A stretch of 64,000 nucleotides of DNA from an uncultured Lachnospiraceae bacterium (GTDB taxonomy: Bacteria; Bacillota; Clostridia; Lachnospirales; Lachnospiraceae): NCBI GenBank assembly GCA_910584965.1, contig CAJUDZ010000007.1, positions 1 through 64,000 on the forward strand. Direction: 5' to 3'. Below the pieces are notes generated by a model that saw nothing but the letters and a program-made list of their open reading frames with translations, made no database searches and was not told where the DNA came from. The translations under genes and the position numbers were made by a program. How positions within the stretch are numbered: the first letter of the stretch is position 1; each line of letters opens with the position of its first letter. This document shows positions 8,119 through 16,756 of this stretch, piece by piece.

Positions 8119-10269
8119 ATGTTTCAGAGCAAATTGTTTCTAAGATTGTTTATGACTTATATTCTGGTTATTTTTTCCTATATGATTTTGTGCATCGTAT
8201 TTCTTCTATATAAAAATCATCAGATCAGCGAGATGCAGGAGAAGCGCCGAAGCGAGATACAGCTGGTGGAAGTCAGCAGCATTGTGGAGCAGCGCATGAT
8301 GACGGCGCAGAATATCGTGCAGAATCTCAGCTATTCAACGATCATGAAGCAGCTTTATATGAATACAAAGACCGGAGAAATTCTGGATTCCTACGCGCTT
8401 TTTTCCATACAAAACGAAATGAAAAATACGATGGCTTCCAGCGGCCTGTCTATTTATAAAACGGTGCTTTTTGTGGAAGACAGCGGGAAAGCCTATTCCA
8501 GCGGCGGCGTCATTGCGCTGACGGACAGCTATATTCCGCTGGAGCAGGAATTGCCCTGCATTCTGGTGGATACCGTGAACGGGGCGTTTCAGTTAAACAG
8601 CACAAAGCGGTATTCTTTTAATAAGAATTGTCTTTTATACTGTGATGCGTATACGTATCAGAACGGAAGCGATATCGGAACGATCTGTATACTGTTTGAC
8701 CTGAAGAATTTAAACAGCGATATTCAGAAGGTTTTAGGGGACGATTACGGAGCCGGGATTTTGTATGAAGACGATGTGATTTTATCCTATGGTGATGTGA
8801 CGAATAAAATGTATGAGGTGGAATCCGTAAAAATGCCGGGCCTGGTATACAGGGTTTATGCACCGGAAGGGGCGGCTTCCGGCATGGATCATTTCTTTTA
8901 TATTACGCTGCTGGGCATTGTGGTGATTTTATTTGTTTTTCTCGGTCTTGCTTTTGTGGTAAGCCGTAAATATTATATGCCGATCGACCGGCTGGAACAG
9001 ATGGTATCGACGAACCGTAACGCGTCGGAAGACGAGATGGAAAAGATCATTTGCGGGATACAGGACCTGATCGGGGAGAAAAACAGGTACCGCGAAAAAA
9101 TGCTGACAATTACGCCTTATGCAAAAACCGGAATGCTGCATTCCATGATTGCCGGACATGCCGCTGCGGATAAGGTGGGAAAATTTCTGGATGAGAACTA
9201 TCTGGATTTAATACGGCCGTATTTTATCGTGTCTGTCGTTAATTTTGCCTATGACGGAACGCCTTCTCTGCGGGAAGAGAATCACAAACGGGAGATCGAG
9301 GAACTGTTTCGGAGTGTGACGGATATTTTTTCGACGGACGAAGTGCATATCGTATATTATTTCCGGGATATTTATAATGTATTTCTGATTACGAATTTTG
9401 AAACGGAACAGGAAATGGACGACCTGTTTTACCAGATTCATAAATATGTCAGCACGGCCAAAAGCGACAGTTACGTGACGATGGGCGTGGATGTCCTGCG
9501 GGATGATATCGGGGAATTGAAACATGCGTGCGAAGGCGCGCTCAAGGCGCTTGACGGTATCCTGACGGAGGGCCGGGAGTCCGTTTATTTTCTGGAGGAC
9601 ACGGAAGACAGCGCGGCCGCCTATTATTTTCCGGCGAATTTCCGGGAAAAACTGAAGCTTTGTCTGTTAAAGCAGGACAAGGAAGAAATTCATAAACTGT
9701 TGTTCGATATTTATAAAACCAATCTGGATATTGAGGGAATATCGGAGATGTACAGGTCGCTCATCGATGAATTTCACCTTTCCGTCATGAAAACTCTGCG
9801 GGAGATTACGGAGTTAAATACCCTGCATCTGAATATTAAAAAGTATACAGGGCTTGCAACTTTACAGGAAATCTTTGACTATTATGATGCGGCGCTGCTC
9901 TCGGTCATCGACACGCTTCACGACCAGGCGGAGCAGGTTGAGGAGGATTCCAGGCTGGAAGAGGACATTGCCGACTATATCGATGCGCATTACTGCGATG
10001 AGGATTTATCGATGCAGAGCCTGACCGGCCGCTTTAATGTGAGCAATAAATATCTGAGCCTTCTTTGCAAAGAGCGCTTCGGGGTTACTTATTTACAGTA
10101 TATACAGTCAAAACGGATTGCGAAGGCGGCGGAACTTTTAGAAGAAAAGAAGTATTCGCTGACGGAGATAGGCGTTATGTGCGGCTATACAAATCCATTG
10201 ACGTTCCGACGCAATTTTAAGAGTATTATGGGGGTAAACCCGAGCATTTATCAGAAAAGAATGAAATAG
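8119..10269 (+). CDS. Membrane-anchored AraC-family regulator
   Basis: 716 residues from the ATG at 8119, which has AAGGGG 6 nt upstream; a GTG 18 nt earlier lacks that spacing. A membrane segment at about 8-30, an extracellular sensor region of about 225 residues (probably Cache-like), a second membrane segment at about 257-280, a cytoplasmic linker, and two helix-turn-helix motifs in the last 100 residues (MQSLTGRFNVSNKYLSLL and LTEIGVMCGYTNPLTFRR). This layout is common for Firmicutes regulators next to CUT1 sugar importers. It probably senses an extracellular sugar, or the binding protein, and activates the importer genes that follow at 10474. Confidence 0.88.
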   Translation: MFQSKLFLRLFMTYILVIFSYMILCIVFLLYKNHQISEMQEKRRSEIQLVEVSSIVEQRMMTAQNIVQNLSYSTIMKQLYMNTKTGEILDSYALFSIQNEMKNTMASSGLSIYKTVLFVEDSGKAYSSGGVIALTDSYIPLEQELPCILVDTVNGAFQLNSTKRYSFNKNCLLYCDAYTYQNGSDIGTICILFDLKNLNSDIQKVLGDDYGAGILYEDDVILSYGDVTNKMYEVESVKMPGLVYRVYAPEGAASGMDHFFYITLLGIVVILFVFLGLAFVVSRKYYMPIDRLEQMVSTNRNASEDEMEKIICGIQDLIGEKNRYREKMLTITPYAKTGMLHSMIAGHAAADKVGKFLDENYLDLIRPYFIVSVVNFAYDGTPSLREENHKREIEELFRSVTDIFSTDEVHIVYYFRDIYNVFLITNFETEQEMDDLFYQIHKYVSTAKSDSYVTMGVDVLRDDIGELKHACEGALKALDGILTEGRESVYFLEDTEDSAAAYYFPANFREKLKLCLLKQDKEEIHKLLFDIYKTNLDIEGISEMYRSLIDEFHLSVMKTLREITELNTLHLNIKKYTGLATLQEIFDYYDAALLSVIDTLHDQAEQVEEDSRLEEDIADYIDAHYCDEDLSMQSLTGRFNVSNKYLSLLCKERFGVTYLQYIQSKRIAKAAELLEEKKYSLTEIGVMCGYTNPLTFRRNFKSIMGVNPSIYQKRMK

Positions 10270-10301
10270 AAGAACGAAAAAATACTAAAATGATGCTTTT
10301 G

Positions 10302-10337
10302 AAAAAAATGATGCCTGGCAAAAAGCATCATTTTTTT
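10302..10337 (+). terminator. Intrinsic terminator
   Basis: AAAAAAATGATGC (10302-10314) pairs with its complement (10325-10337) around a 10-nt loop; the stem ends in a T8 run. It separates the regulator from the importer genes. Confidence 0.85.
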
Positions 10338-10473
10338 TGCCCTTTTTTCGTGGAAAATATTGAAACTATATTTTTGTTTTTTTGTATTGTATAGTGGAAT
10401 TGCTTCCGGGAGCGGCGGACGAATAGAGGCAGGCGGCGGAAGAAACAAAAAGAAAAGGAACAAGGGGGACAGG

Positions 10474-11412
10474 ATGAAAACAAAACGGGAAGAAAGAAAA
10501 AAGTACTGGAAAAAGAGCCTGAAAAGAGATAAATATCTGATTCTTATGATTTTACCGGTTATCATCTATTATCTGGTTTTCTGTTATTTTCCAATGACCG
10601 GTCTGTGGATGGCGTTTACGCAGTACAGGATCGGTTCCGGTCTGAAAGGGCTGTATTTGAGTGAATTTGTCGGTTTAAAGTGGTTTCGGCAGTTTTTCAG
10701 CTCCGTATATGTATGGAGGCTGGTGAGAAATACCTTTTTACTATCCTTTTATTCTCTTATTTTTGGATTTCCAATACCGATATTGTTTGCGGTGGCCGTA
10801 ACACAGCTGAAAAGAAAAGGCTTGCAGAAGACGATACAGGTGAGTACATATCTGCCTTATTTTATATCGACGGTCGTTGTCTGCGGTATGATCAACAACT
10901 TTTTATCTCCATCCGGCGGCATTATTAACCAGCTTTTAAACAAAATGGGCATCGAAAGCATCAACTTTCTGAGTCTGCCGGAATGGTTCAGGCCGATTTA
11001 TGTGATATCGGGTTCCTGGCAGAGCTTCGGTTTCAACTCCATCATTTTCGTGGCGGCGATCATGGGCATTTCACCGGATTTGTATGAAGCGATGAAGGTG
11101 GACGGAGCGAATAAACGTCAGGTAATCTGGCATCTGATTCTGCCGGGTATCAGACCGACGATTATTCTGCTGTTGATTATGACGCTGGGAAGCATGATGA
11201 GCGTTGGCTTTGAAAAGGTTTATCTTCTATACAATTCGGCTGTTTATGAAACGGCTGACGTCATTCAGACTTATGTGTACAGGCAGGGTATCCAGAGCAA
11301 CAATTACAGTTATGCGGCGGCTGTCGGATTTTTTAACTCGGTTGTCAACTTTACAATCGTATTTTTTGCAAACCGTCTGAGCCGGAAGATAACGGATACG
11401 TCAATTTGGTAG
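10474..11412 (+). CDS. CUT1 sugar ABC permease (LplB/YteP type)
   Basis: 312 residues from the ATG at 10474, with AAGGGGG 5 nt upstream; the upstream in-frame extension has no ribosome site. Six membrane segments are predicted, and the EAA loop is visible as YEAMKVDGANKRQVIWHLILPGIRP. It is one half of the heterodimeric membrane channel of a binding-protein-dependent oligosaccharide importer. The partner permease begins 12 bp after its stop. No ATPase is encoded here, as usual for this subfamily, which often shares an MsmX-like ATPase encoded elsewhere. The substrate is unknown. Confidence 0.9.
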   Translation: MKTKREERKKYWKKSLKRDKYLILMILPVIIYYLVFCYFPMTGLWMAFTQYRIGSGLKGLYLSEFVGLKWFRQFFSSVYVWRLVRNTFLLSFYSLIFGFPIPILFAVAVTQLKRKGLQKTIQVSTYLPYFISTVVVCGMINNFLSPSGGIINQLLNKMGIESINFLSLPEWFRPIYVISGSWQSFGFNSIIFVAAIMGISPDLYEAMKVDGANKRQVIWHLILPGIRPTIILLLIMTLGSMMSVGFEKVYLLYNSAVYETADVIQTYVYRQGIQSNNYSYAAAVGFFNSVVNFTIVFFANRLSRKITDTSIW

Positions 11413-11423
11413 GAGGAAAATCG

Positions 11424-12314
11424 ATGATAAAACGAATAAAAAACCACTCAGTCGGGGATATGGTATTTGATGCCTCCATTGCGCTCTTTCTTTTACTGGC
11501 CGTAGTTGTCTGCGTCTATCCGTTCCTGTATGTTGTCAGCGTTTCCATCAGTTCCGGGGAAGCGGTCAATAAGGGGCTTGTTACGCTGCTGCCCGTAGAT
11601 CTGAACTTTGAAGCGCTAAAGTCGGTTCTGGCTTATAAGCAGCTCTGGACATCCTATGGAAACACGATATTTTATACGGTGGCAGGAACGGCTTTTAATA
11701 TTGTATTTACCTGTCTTGCGGCATATCCGTTGTCCAGAAAGACGTTTTGCTTCAGAAAACCGATGAATTTCCTTCTGGCCTTTACCATGTATTTTTCGGG
11801 AGGACTGATACCTATCTATATTGTTGTTACGAATCTTGGTCTGTACAACAGCAGATGGTCCATGATTCTGCCGGTTTTGGTGAGCGCATACAACGTGATG
11901 ATCTGCCGTTCCGCTTTTGAATCCATTTCGGAAGAGCTGTTTGAGGAAGCGAAACTGGAAGGCGCAAATGACATATTGATTATGACGAAAATAGCGATTC
12001 CGTTAATCAGGCCGACGCTGGCGGTTCTTACACTGTACTATGCGGTGGCAAGATACAATGATTTCTTTAACGCGATGCTTTATATCAGTGATAAGAAACT
12101 GGAACCCCTGCAGCTTTTTTTAAGAAGGATTCTGCTGGAAGCTTCCTCGGAAATCATGCAGACCACCAGCGTAACCATGGCGGCCGCAAGCCAGTCTTCC
12201 ATTCAGGTCCGTTATGTGTGCATCGTCGTATCGGTTATACCGATCATGCTGATCGTTCCTTTTGTGCAGAAATATCTGGTAGAAGGAACCATGCTTGGGG
12301 CTGTAAAAGGATAA
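11424..12314 (+). CDS. CUT1 sugar ABC permease (LplC/YtcP type)
   Basis: 296 residues from the ATG at 11424, with AGGAGG 8 nt upstream. Six membrane segments, EAA loop FEEAKLEGANDILIMTKIAI, and a C-terminus of the usual QKYLVEGTMLGAVKG form. It pairs with the permease at 10474 to make the channel. The same C-terminal pattern recurs in the second importer permease at 40054, so the two importers belong to one subfamily. Confidence 0.9.
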   Translation: MIKRIKNHSVGDMVFDASIALFLLLAVVVCVYPFLYVVSVSISSGEAVNKGLVTLLPVDLNFEALKSVLAYKQLWTSYGNTIFYTVAGTAFNIVFTCLAAYPLSRKTFCFRKPMNFLLAFTMYFSGGLIPIYIVVTNLGLYNSRWSMILPVLVSAYNVMICRSAFESISEELFEEAKLEGANDILIMTKIAIPLIRPTLAVLTLYYAVARYNDFFNAMLYISDKKLEPLQLFLRRILLEASSEIMQTTSVTMAAASQSSIQVRYVCIVVSVIPIMLIVPFVQKYLVEGTMLGAVKG

Positions 12315-12381
12315 GCGCATGTTCTATACATGAAAAATGTAATTTACTATAATTTTTTAACGCAAAAAGGAGGATTACAAA

Positions 12382-14052
12382 ATGAAGAGGAAACAAATGA
12401 TTGCATTGGGTCTGATCACGGCCATGCTGGCCGGATGCCTTTCCGGATGTGGAAATTCATCGGGCGGACCGGCGAAGAATGATTCGGCCGGAAACACAAA
12501 CACGTCCGCGGCGGACACTTCTTTTGATACTTCATCGGACGCGGCAGCAGATACATCCGCAGCCGATGCCGGAGGCTTTACCTATACCGGGGAAGCGCCG
12601 GTCACGCAGGAGGAAGGCGCGTCCTTAAAGATACTCGCGCAGACTTCCAATTATACGAACGTGGATATTGCGAGCGCGGAAATTGTAGAAACGGTCGTTG
12701 CCAATTCCGGTGTGGCGGTGGACTGGCAGCTTGTTGATTATAACAATTATGCGGACTCTGTCGGACCGATGCTGACGACCGGCGCAATGGATGCGGATAT
12801 CATTCTCCTGCCGGATCAGGATGCAAATCAGACGTATATTAAATCGGGATTATTTACCGCTCTGGATGAACATTTTGACGAGATGCCCAATTTCAGCAGA
12901 TGGCTGGATGCAAATCCGGTAATCAAAGCGGAGATTACCGCGGAAGACGGACATATCTATTATGTGCCCGGAACCAATGTCGGTAAGGATTATCAGCCGG
13001 TATTGATGTACAATCAGGTATGGCTCGACAAGGCCGGCATGGAGGCGCCGGAAACGCTGGATGAGTTTGTAGAGCTTCTTCGTTACTTCAAGGAAAATGA
13101 TATGAATGATAACGGAGATGCTTCGGATGAAATTCCGATGAGCATTATGGCCGAATTTCTGCCTTATATGTTCGGACCGGCCTTCGGCCTCGATCTGGTC
13201 AGCGGTTTTCAGGCGGACGCCGACGGCAATGTAACATATGCCGCTGCGGATTCTGAGAATTACAGGAAGTATCTGGAATTTTTGAACGGTCTTTACAAAG
13301 AAGGACTGCTGGAAGTGGAATATAACTCTCTCGACAGAGATCAGGTAATCGAGCGTATGTCGAACGACTTAACGGGTGTAGGATTTGACTTCAGCTGGGC
13401 AATGTCCATGATGTACAGCAATGTTCTGCCTTATTATGACGGAACAAAGGATACGGCGTTTATCGGCGCGGCGCCTCTTTCGGGTGAATTTGAAGGTTAT
13501 TACGTAGGACGTGTGGAACTTGGAAATATGTTCGGTGTTACCAGCGCTTCTTCCAATATCAGCCTTGCGTGCCGGTTCCTCGATTACGCGATGAGCGAAC
13601 CCTGTCAGGAAATGTATCAGTGGGGTATAGAAGGGGAAAGCTATACGGTGGATGCAGACGGAAATAAGAGCTACACGGAACAGGCAAATGATAATGACTG
13701 GTTACAGCAGCTGGGAATCAATCCTTCGTTCGTATTTCCGGCACAGCAGTCGGTAGTGTCCACGGATGCGCTGGTTGCGGACTGGCACGCGGAATGTAAC
13801 GCATGGCAGGAACAGTTTGTAATCGATCCGTGGCCATTTATCTATTCTACGGTTGATGAATCCGAAGTGATCAATACTTATATGGTAGATATTCAGACCT
13901 ATGTGGATGAGAACGCGGCGGCTTTCATTACGGGAACAAAGACAATGGATGAGTTTGAAAGCTATATCAGCGGTTTACAGGCGTTGAATTTATCCGAGGT
14001 AATCAACGTAAGACAGAATCAGTACAAACGTTACCTTTCCGCATTGCAGTAA
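12382..14052 (+). CDS. Sugar-binding lipoprotein of the CUT1 importer
   Basis: 556 residues. The signal peptide ends at a lipobox; both LAGC (Cys19) and LSGC (Cys23) would fit. A Ser/Asp/Ala/Thr-rich tether to about residue 70 is followed by an extracellular solute-binding domain of the large LipO/YtcQ type (about 490 residues). It would capture the sugar outside the cell and deliver it to the permeases encoded upstream. AAAGGAGG lies upstream of the ATG. It is the last gene of the importer unit; a terminator follows at 14072. Confidence 0.9.
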   Translation: MKRKQMIALGLITAMLAGCLSGCGNSSGGPAKNDSAGNTNTSAADTSFDTSSDAAADTSAADAGGFTYTGEAPVTQEEGASLKILAQTSNYTNVDIASAEIVETVVANSGVAVDWQLVDYNNYADSVGPMLTTGAMDADIILLPDQDANQTYIKSGLFTALDEHFDEMPNFSRWLDANPVIKAEITAEDGHIYYVPGTNVGKDYQPVLMYNQVWLDKAGMEAPETLDEFVELLRYFKENDMNDNGDASDEIPMSIMAEFLPYMFGPAFGLDLVSGFQADADGNVTYAAADSENYRKYLEFLNGLYKEGLLEVEYNSLDRDQVIERMSNDLTGVGFDFSWAMSMMYSNVLPYYDGTKDTAFIGAAPLSGEFEGYYVGRVELGNMFGVTSASSNISLACRFLDYAMSEPCQEMYQWGIEGESYTVDADGNKSYTEQANDNDWLQQLGINPSFVFPAQQSVVSTDALVADWHAECNAWQEQFVIDPWPFIYSTVDESEVINTYMVDIQTYVDENAAAFITGTKTMDEFESYISGLQALNLSEVINVRQNQYKRYLSALQ

Positions 14053-14071
14053 GAGAAAAAAGAACATAAAA

Positions 14072-14097
14072 AGGGCTGCTTCGGGCAGCTCTTTTTT
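14072..14097 (+). terminator. Intrinsic terminator
   Basis: AGGGCTGC (14072-14079) pairs, with one G-U, with GCAGCTCT (14085-14092), followed by T6. It ends the first sugar importer unit. Confidence 0.85.
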
Positions 14098-14158
14098 AGT
14101 CTGTTTCCTTTGCCGGTATATTACGGGATAAGCCCGGAAGAAAGACTGCGCCGGTTTA

Positions 14159-14923
14159 TCAGGTACGGACGGCAGAATAAATGCCGTTCAGCATATAATC
14201 GGCAAAAGCCTGCGCCTTCAAAGATATGACACATATGTCATTTTCAGAGGCGTAGCTTGTAAGCGCCTCCGAAACGATATCATGATACTGCGCCGGTATA
14301 TTTTGTAATGCCCATTCTCCGCCCTGCTTTTTGGAAAGAACCAGGTCGTCTTTGAGGAAGGCCGCGGTTCTGCACAAATTCAAAATCATATATACGGGCT
14401 GTTTCAGTATTTCTTCCCGTGCATCTTTGATATCGGACAGTATGCTGTCGATGTAATCTGCTCTGGGCACGACGCCGAACACATCGTCGATGGGTGCGCC
14501 ATACAATACGATGCCGTAACTTTGGATGATTCTGAAATGCGCGGCCAGGTCCTTGTCCGTACCGTTCATTTTCCGGATATAATCGTCCGGGTTATCGAGA
14601 AACCATTGCAGATGAACGTTGGAGAAATGCAGCTCGAACGGTGTCGGATAAAGAAATTCCCTGCAAAATTTTTCCATGACGATGCTGAATTCGATTCCTT
14701 TAGCCGGCGCGGACCGGCGGCACTCCATGATATGATTCATAAACTGTAATTTCTGCCGGTCAGAGATTGGTTCCCTGAGCACAACGATGAAATCAAGATC
14801 GCTTCTGACCGGATGAAAACATCCCATGGCCAGCGAGCCGTGCAGATAGACGCCCGTGAGCGCATCCTGAAAAATCTGTCTGCTTTTATCCGTAATCGAG
14901 TCCAATAGGTCCTGGTATAACAT
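14159..14923 (-). CDS. ANT-type nucleotidyltransferase (DUF4111-like)
   Basis: About 254 residues from the ATG at 14923; ATG 14935 is an alternative, and the sequence before it has no plausible ribosome site. The polymerase-beta-type nucleotidyltransferase motif is clear: HGSLAMG (28-34) followed by SDLDF, with the metal-binding Asp42 and Asp44. An alpha-helical C-terminal half follows, with ILNLCRTAAFLKD as in aminoglycoside 3''/9-adenylyltransferases. The family includes both antibiotic adenylyltransferases and uncharacterised paralogs, so drug resistance is possible but not shown. Confidence 0.8.
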   Translation of the reverse strand: MLYQDLLDSITDKSRQIFQDALTGVYLHGSLAMGCFHPVRSDLDFIVVLREPISDRQKLQFMNHIMECRRSAPAKGIEFSIVMEKFCREFLYPTPFELHFSNVHLQWFLDNPDDYIRKMNGTDKDLAAHFRIIQSYGIVLYGAPIDDVFGVVPRADYIDSILSDIKDAREEILKQPVYMILNLCRTAAFLKDDLVLSKKQGGEWALQNIPAQYHDIVSEALTSYASENDICVISLKAQAFADYMLNGIYSAVRT

Positions 14924-15197
14924 AAAATCGATCATGCCTTTCTGCTGTCCGCATAAAATTTGTTTTTGCAGTATTCTTCTTTTTCTTTCACAGATCGGAT
15001 CATATTGTATCATTTTTTTCACGGGGCGTAAACGCCCGCTTTTCACGGATGAGAAAGATCTGTCCGAACGGCGGGTATCCGTAAAGAGCATTTTGCGCTA
15101 TAATGTGGGAAACGATGTGATCACCAAAACAGGAACATGGGATGCGCGTCATTGCAGTAAACCGCGCTGACATGGAAAGGGTTAAAGGGTTATTCAT

Positions 15198-15572
15198 ATG
15201 GAGATAAAAAGAATTGACGGAAATTTTTCCATTTGCAGGGTATCGGATTTCTCACAGACAAATATGGAGGCCGAATACTGCTTTTTGGGGAAAACGGATG
15301 AAGAAAACTCGCTTGTCTGTCTGACAGAGGATGTGCCGGGTAATGTAACCGCAAGGGAGGACGGCTGGAAAGGGCTTCGGATACAGGGGGTTCTGGACTT
15401 TTCCCTGACCGGAATCCTTTCCGGAATCGCAGCGGCGCTTGCGGAGAACGGAATCGGCATTTTTGCGGTATCGACATATAACACGGATTATATTTTTACG
15501 AAACAGGAAAATTTTGAAAAGGCTGTGAGGACGCTGGCGGAGGCGGGTTACCGCATAGCCGGAAACGGCTGA
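15198..15572 (+). CDS. ACT-domain protein
   Basis: 124 residues. The C-terminal half (about 60-120) reads as an ACT domain: LRIQGVLDFSLTGILSGIAAALAENGIGIFAVSTYNTDYIFTKQ is the typical run through strand, helix and strand, split here by the ACT ligand turn SLTGILSG. The N-terminal half resembles the paired ACT-like domain of small amino-acid-binding ACT_7/CASTOR-like proteins. It is a presumed amino-acid sensor or regulatory subunit with no known partner here. The ribosome site AAAGGG lies about 8 nt before the ATG. Confidence 0.78.
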   Translation: MEIKRIDGNFSICRVSDFSQTNMEAEYCFLGKTDEENSLVCLTEDVPGNVTAREDGWKGLRIQGVLDFSLTGILSGIAAALAENGIGIFAVSTYNTDYIFTKQENFEKAVRTLAEAGYRIAGNG

Positions 15573-15578
15573 CTGTAA

Positions 15579-15634
15579 ATGATACAACTATGATGCAAAA
15601 ATGATACGATTATGATACATTCCTCCTGTAAAAT
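15579..15634 (+). promoter_or_regulatory. Four 11-bp direct repeats and a -10 element
   Basis: ATGATAC/ATGATGC occurs at 15579, 15590, 15601 and 15612, each exactly 11 bp apart. A -10-like TAAAAT lies at 15629-15634, ten bp after the last repeat, and there is no good -35. This is a textbook layout for cooperative binding of an OmpR/PhoB-type activator. It should control the exported protein gene at 15670. Confidence 0.65.
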
Positions 15635-15669
15635 GAGCGGAAAGCGTTATGACACGGGAGGAATGATTT

Positions 15670-16635
15670 TTGAAAAAATATATCGGAAAAGTAAGCACCG
15701 CACTGGGGATTATATTTTTTGCCGGAACGGTTTTTCTGAACGGTGAGGACGGAAAAAACAGCGGCATTTCCAAAGTGCGGGCGGCCGGCAGAAATTACGA
15801 AGCGGTTCCCGTAAGACAGGAAAACGGGCTTGCGTTTTTTTATGAAAAAGCGGAAGAACAGGGCATTGCGCGGGAGGAGGCGGCAGCATTTGGGAAACGG
15901 CTTCTCGCGGATGATATTTTGCGGGACGGGTCTATGGAAATTACCGGACTTGTCATAGAGGACATGGATGGAAACGGCCAGACCGATTTGTTTATCATGC
16001 TGTCGTCAAAAGGAGAGGAAAACGTTTATGGTTCCGGCTGTGCCTGGTTTTATATGAATGAGGACAGGCCGTACTGCTTTGCGGAAGAAGCGTGCTCTTA
16101 TGACGGTTTTTTTGATTTTTTTGCGGAAGACATCGATAATGACGGAAATGTGGAAATGGTGCTGAGCACGGAAGGGAGCGGCTGCGGCGGGGTCGGCGAT
16201 TTTTATAAAGCGGTTTTTAAATACGGAAGCGCCGGTGCAAATCCGGGCATAAAGCGGATGGAACTGCCTTCGGATCTCTGGGACGGCTGTGACGATCGGG
16301 GAATCGTCGTTTCGGTATACCAGGAACCGGGTAAAAATCTGTACAGCGCGTATTGCTCTTATTTTCAGGAGATCATCTATTTTGGCGCCGAAAATGCGTT
16401 TGAACCTGTGGAAGAAGCGGTGTGGGCAGGCGGAAACGAAAGGGGCTTTTTTGACCTGCGACCGGTAAAATATCAGGGGAAAAATGCGCTTCAGGCGTCG
16501 GAATATCTGTACGGAGAAGGGGGCAGTTCGCACGAAGTGGCAACGGCGCAGTTCATTATTCTGTGGGATGAAGACGGAAATGGGTATGTGGAGAAGTGGT
16601 GGGTTGAGAATGGCGTGGGGAATTCCAAAAAATAA
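15670..16635 (+). CDS. Exported protein with Asp-rich (EF-hand/FG-GAP-like) repeats
   Basis: 321 residues from a TTG start that follows GGGAGG by about 8 nt; an out-of-frame ATG lies nearby. The N-terminal hydrophobic segment (8-22) looks like a signal peptide or anchor without a clear lipobox. Two loops, IEDMDGNGQTDLFIM (about 97-111) and AEDIDNDGNVEMVLS (about 153-167), match Ca-binding DxDxDG loops as found in EF-hand, dockerin and FG-GAP repeats. The function is unknown; it may be a calcium-stabilised beta-propeller surface protein. It is a single gene behind the four-repeat promoter. Confidence 0.75.
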   Translation: MKKYIGKVSTALGIIFFAGTVFLNGEDGKNSGISKVRAAGRNYEAVPVRQENGLAFFYEKAEEQGIAREEAAAFGKRLLADDILRDGSMEITGLVIEDMDGNGQTDLFIMLSSKGEENVYGSGCAWFYMNEDRPYCFAEEACSYDGFFDFFAEDIDNDGNVEMVLSTEGSGCGGVGDFYKAVFKYGSAGANPGIKRMELPSDLWDGCDDRGIVVSVYQEPGKNLYSAYCSYFQEIIYFGAENAFEPVEEAVWAGGNERGFFDLRPVKYQGKNALQASEYLYGEGGSSHEVATAQFIILWDEDGNGYVEKWWVENGVGNSKK

Positions 16636-16654
16636 GGACAAAATTTTTGTTTCG

Positions 16655-16683
16655 TTGTGGTTTTTTGGGGTATATGCTATAAT
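16655..16683 (+). promoter_or_regulatory. Promoter of the restriction-modification genes
   Basis: TTGTGG (16655-16660), a 17-bp spacer ending in an extended TGC, and TATAAT (16678-16683). The methyltransferase start follows 74 bp later. Confidence 0.6.
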
Positions 16684-16708
16684 TTTAACATTATAAATAT
16701 TTTAAAGA

Positions 16709-16731
16709 TACCCTTGTTCACTGAGGGTAAC
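16709..16731 (+). promoter_or_regulatory. Dyad upstream of the methyltransferase (contains motif S2)
   Basis: TACCCT (16709-16714) and AGGGTA (16724-16729) form an inverted repeat, flanked by further GAT/ATC symmetry. The right half overlaps the shared motif GTTCACTGAGGGTAAC (16716-16731). It could be an operator or an RNA hairpin in the leader. Confidence 0.45.
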
Positions 16732-16756
16732 ATCGTTTATCGGAAAGGAAAATGGC

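Noticed and set aside
14936..15091. N-terminal extension of the nucleotidyltransferase to 15091
   Set aside because: No ribosome site, basic low-complexity sequence, and the family normally starts near residue MLYQDLL.
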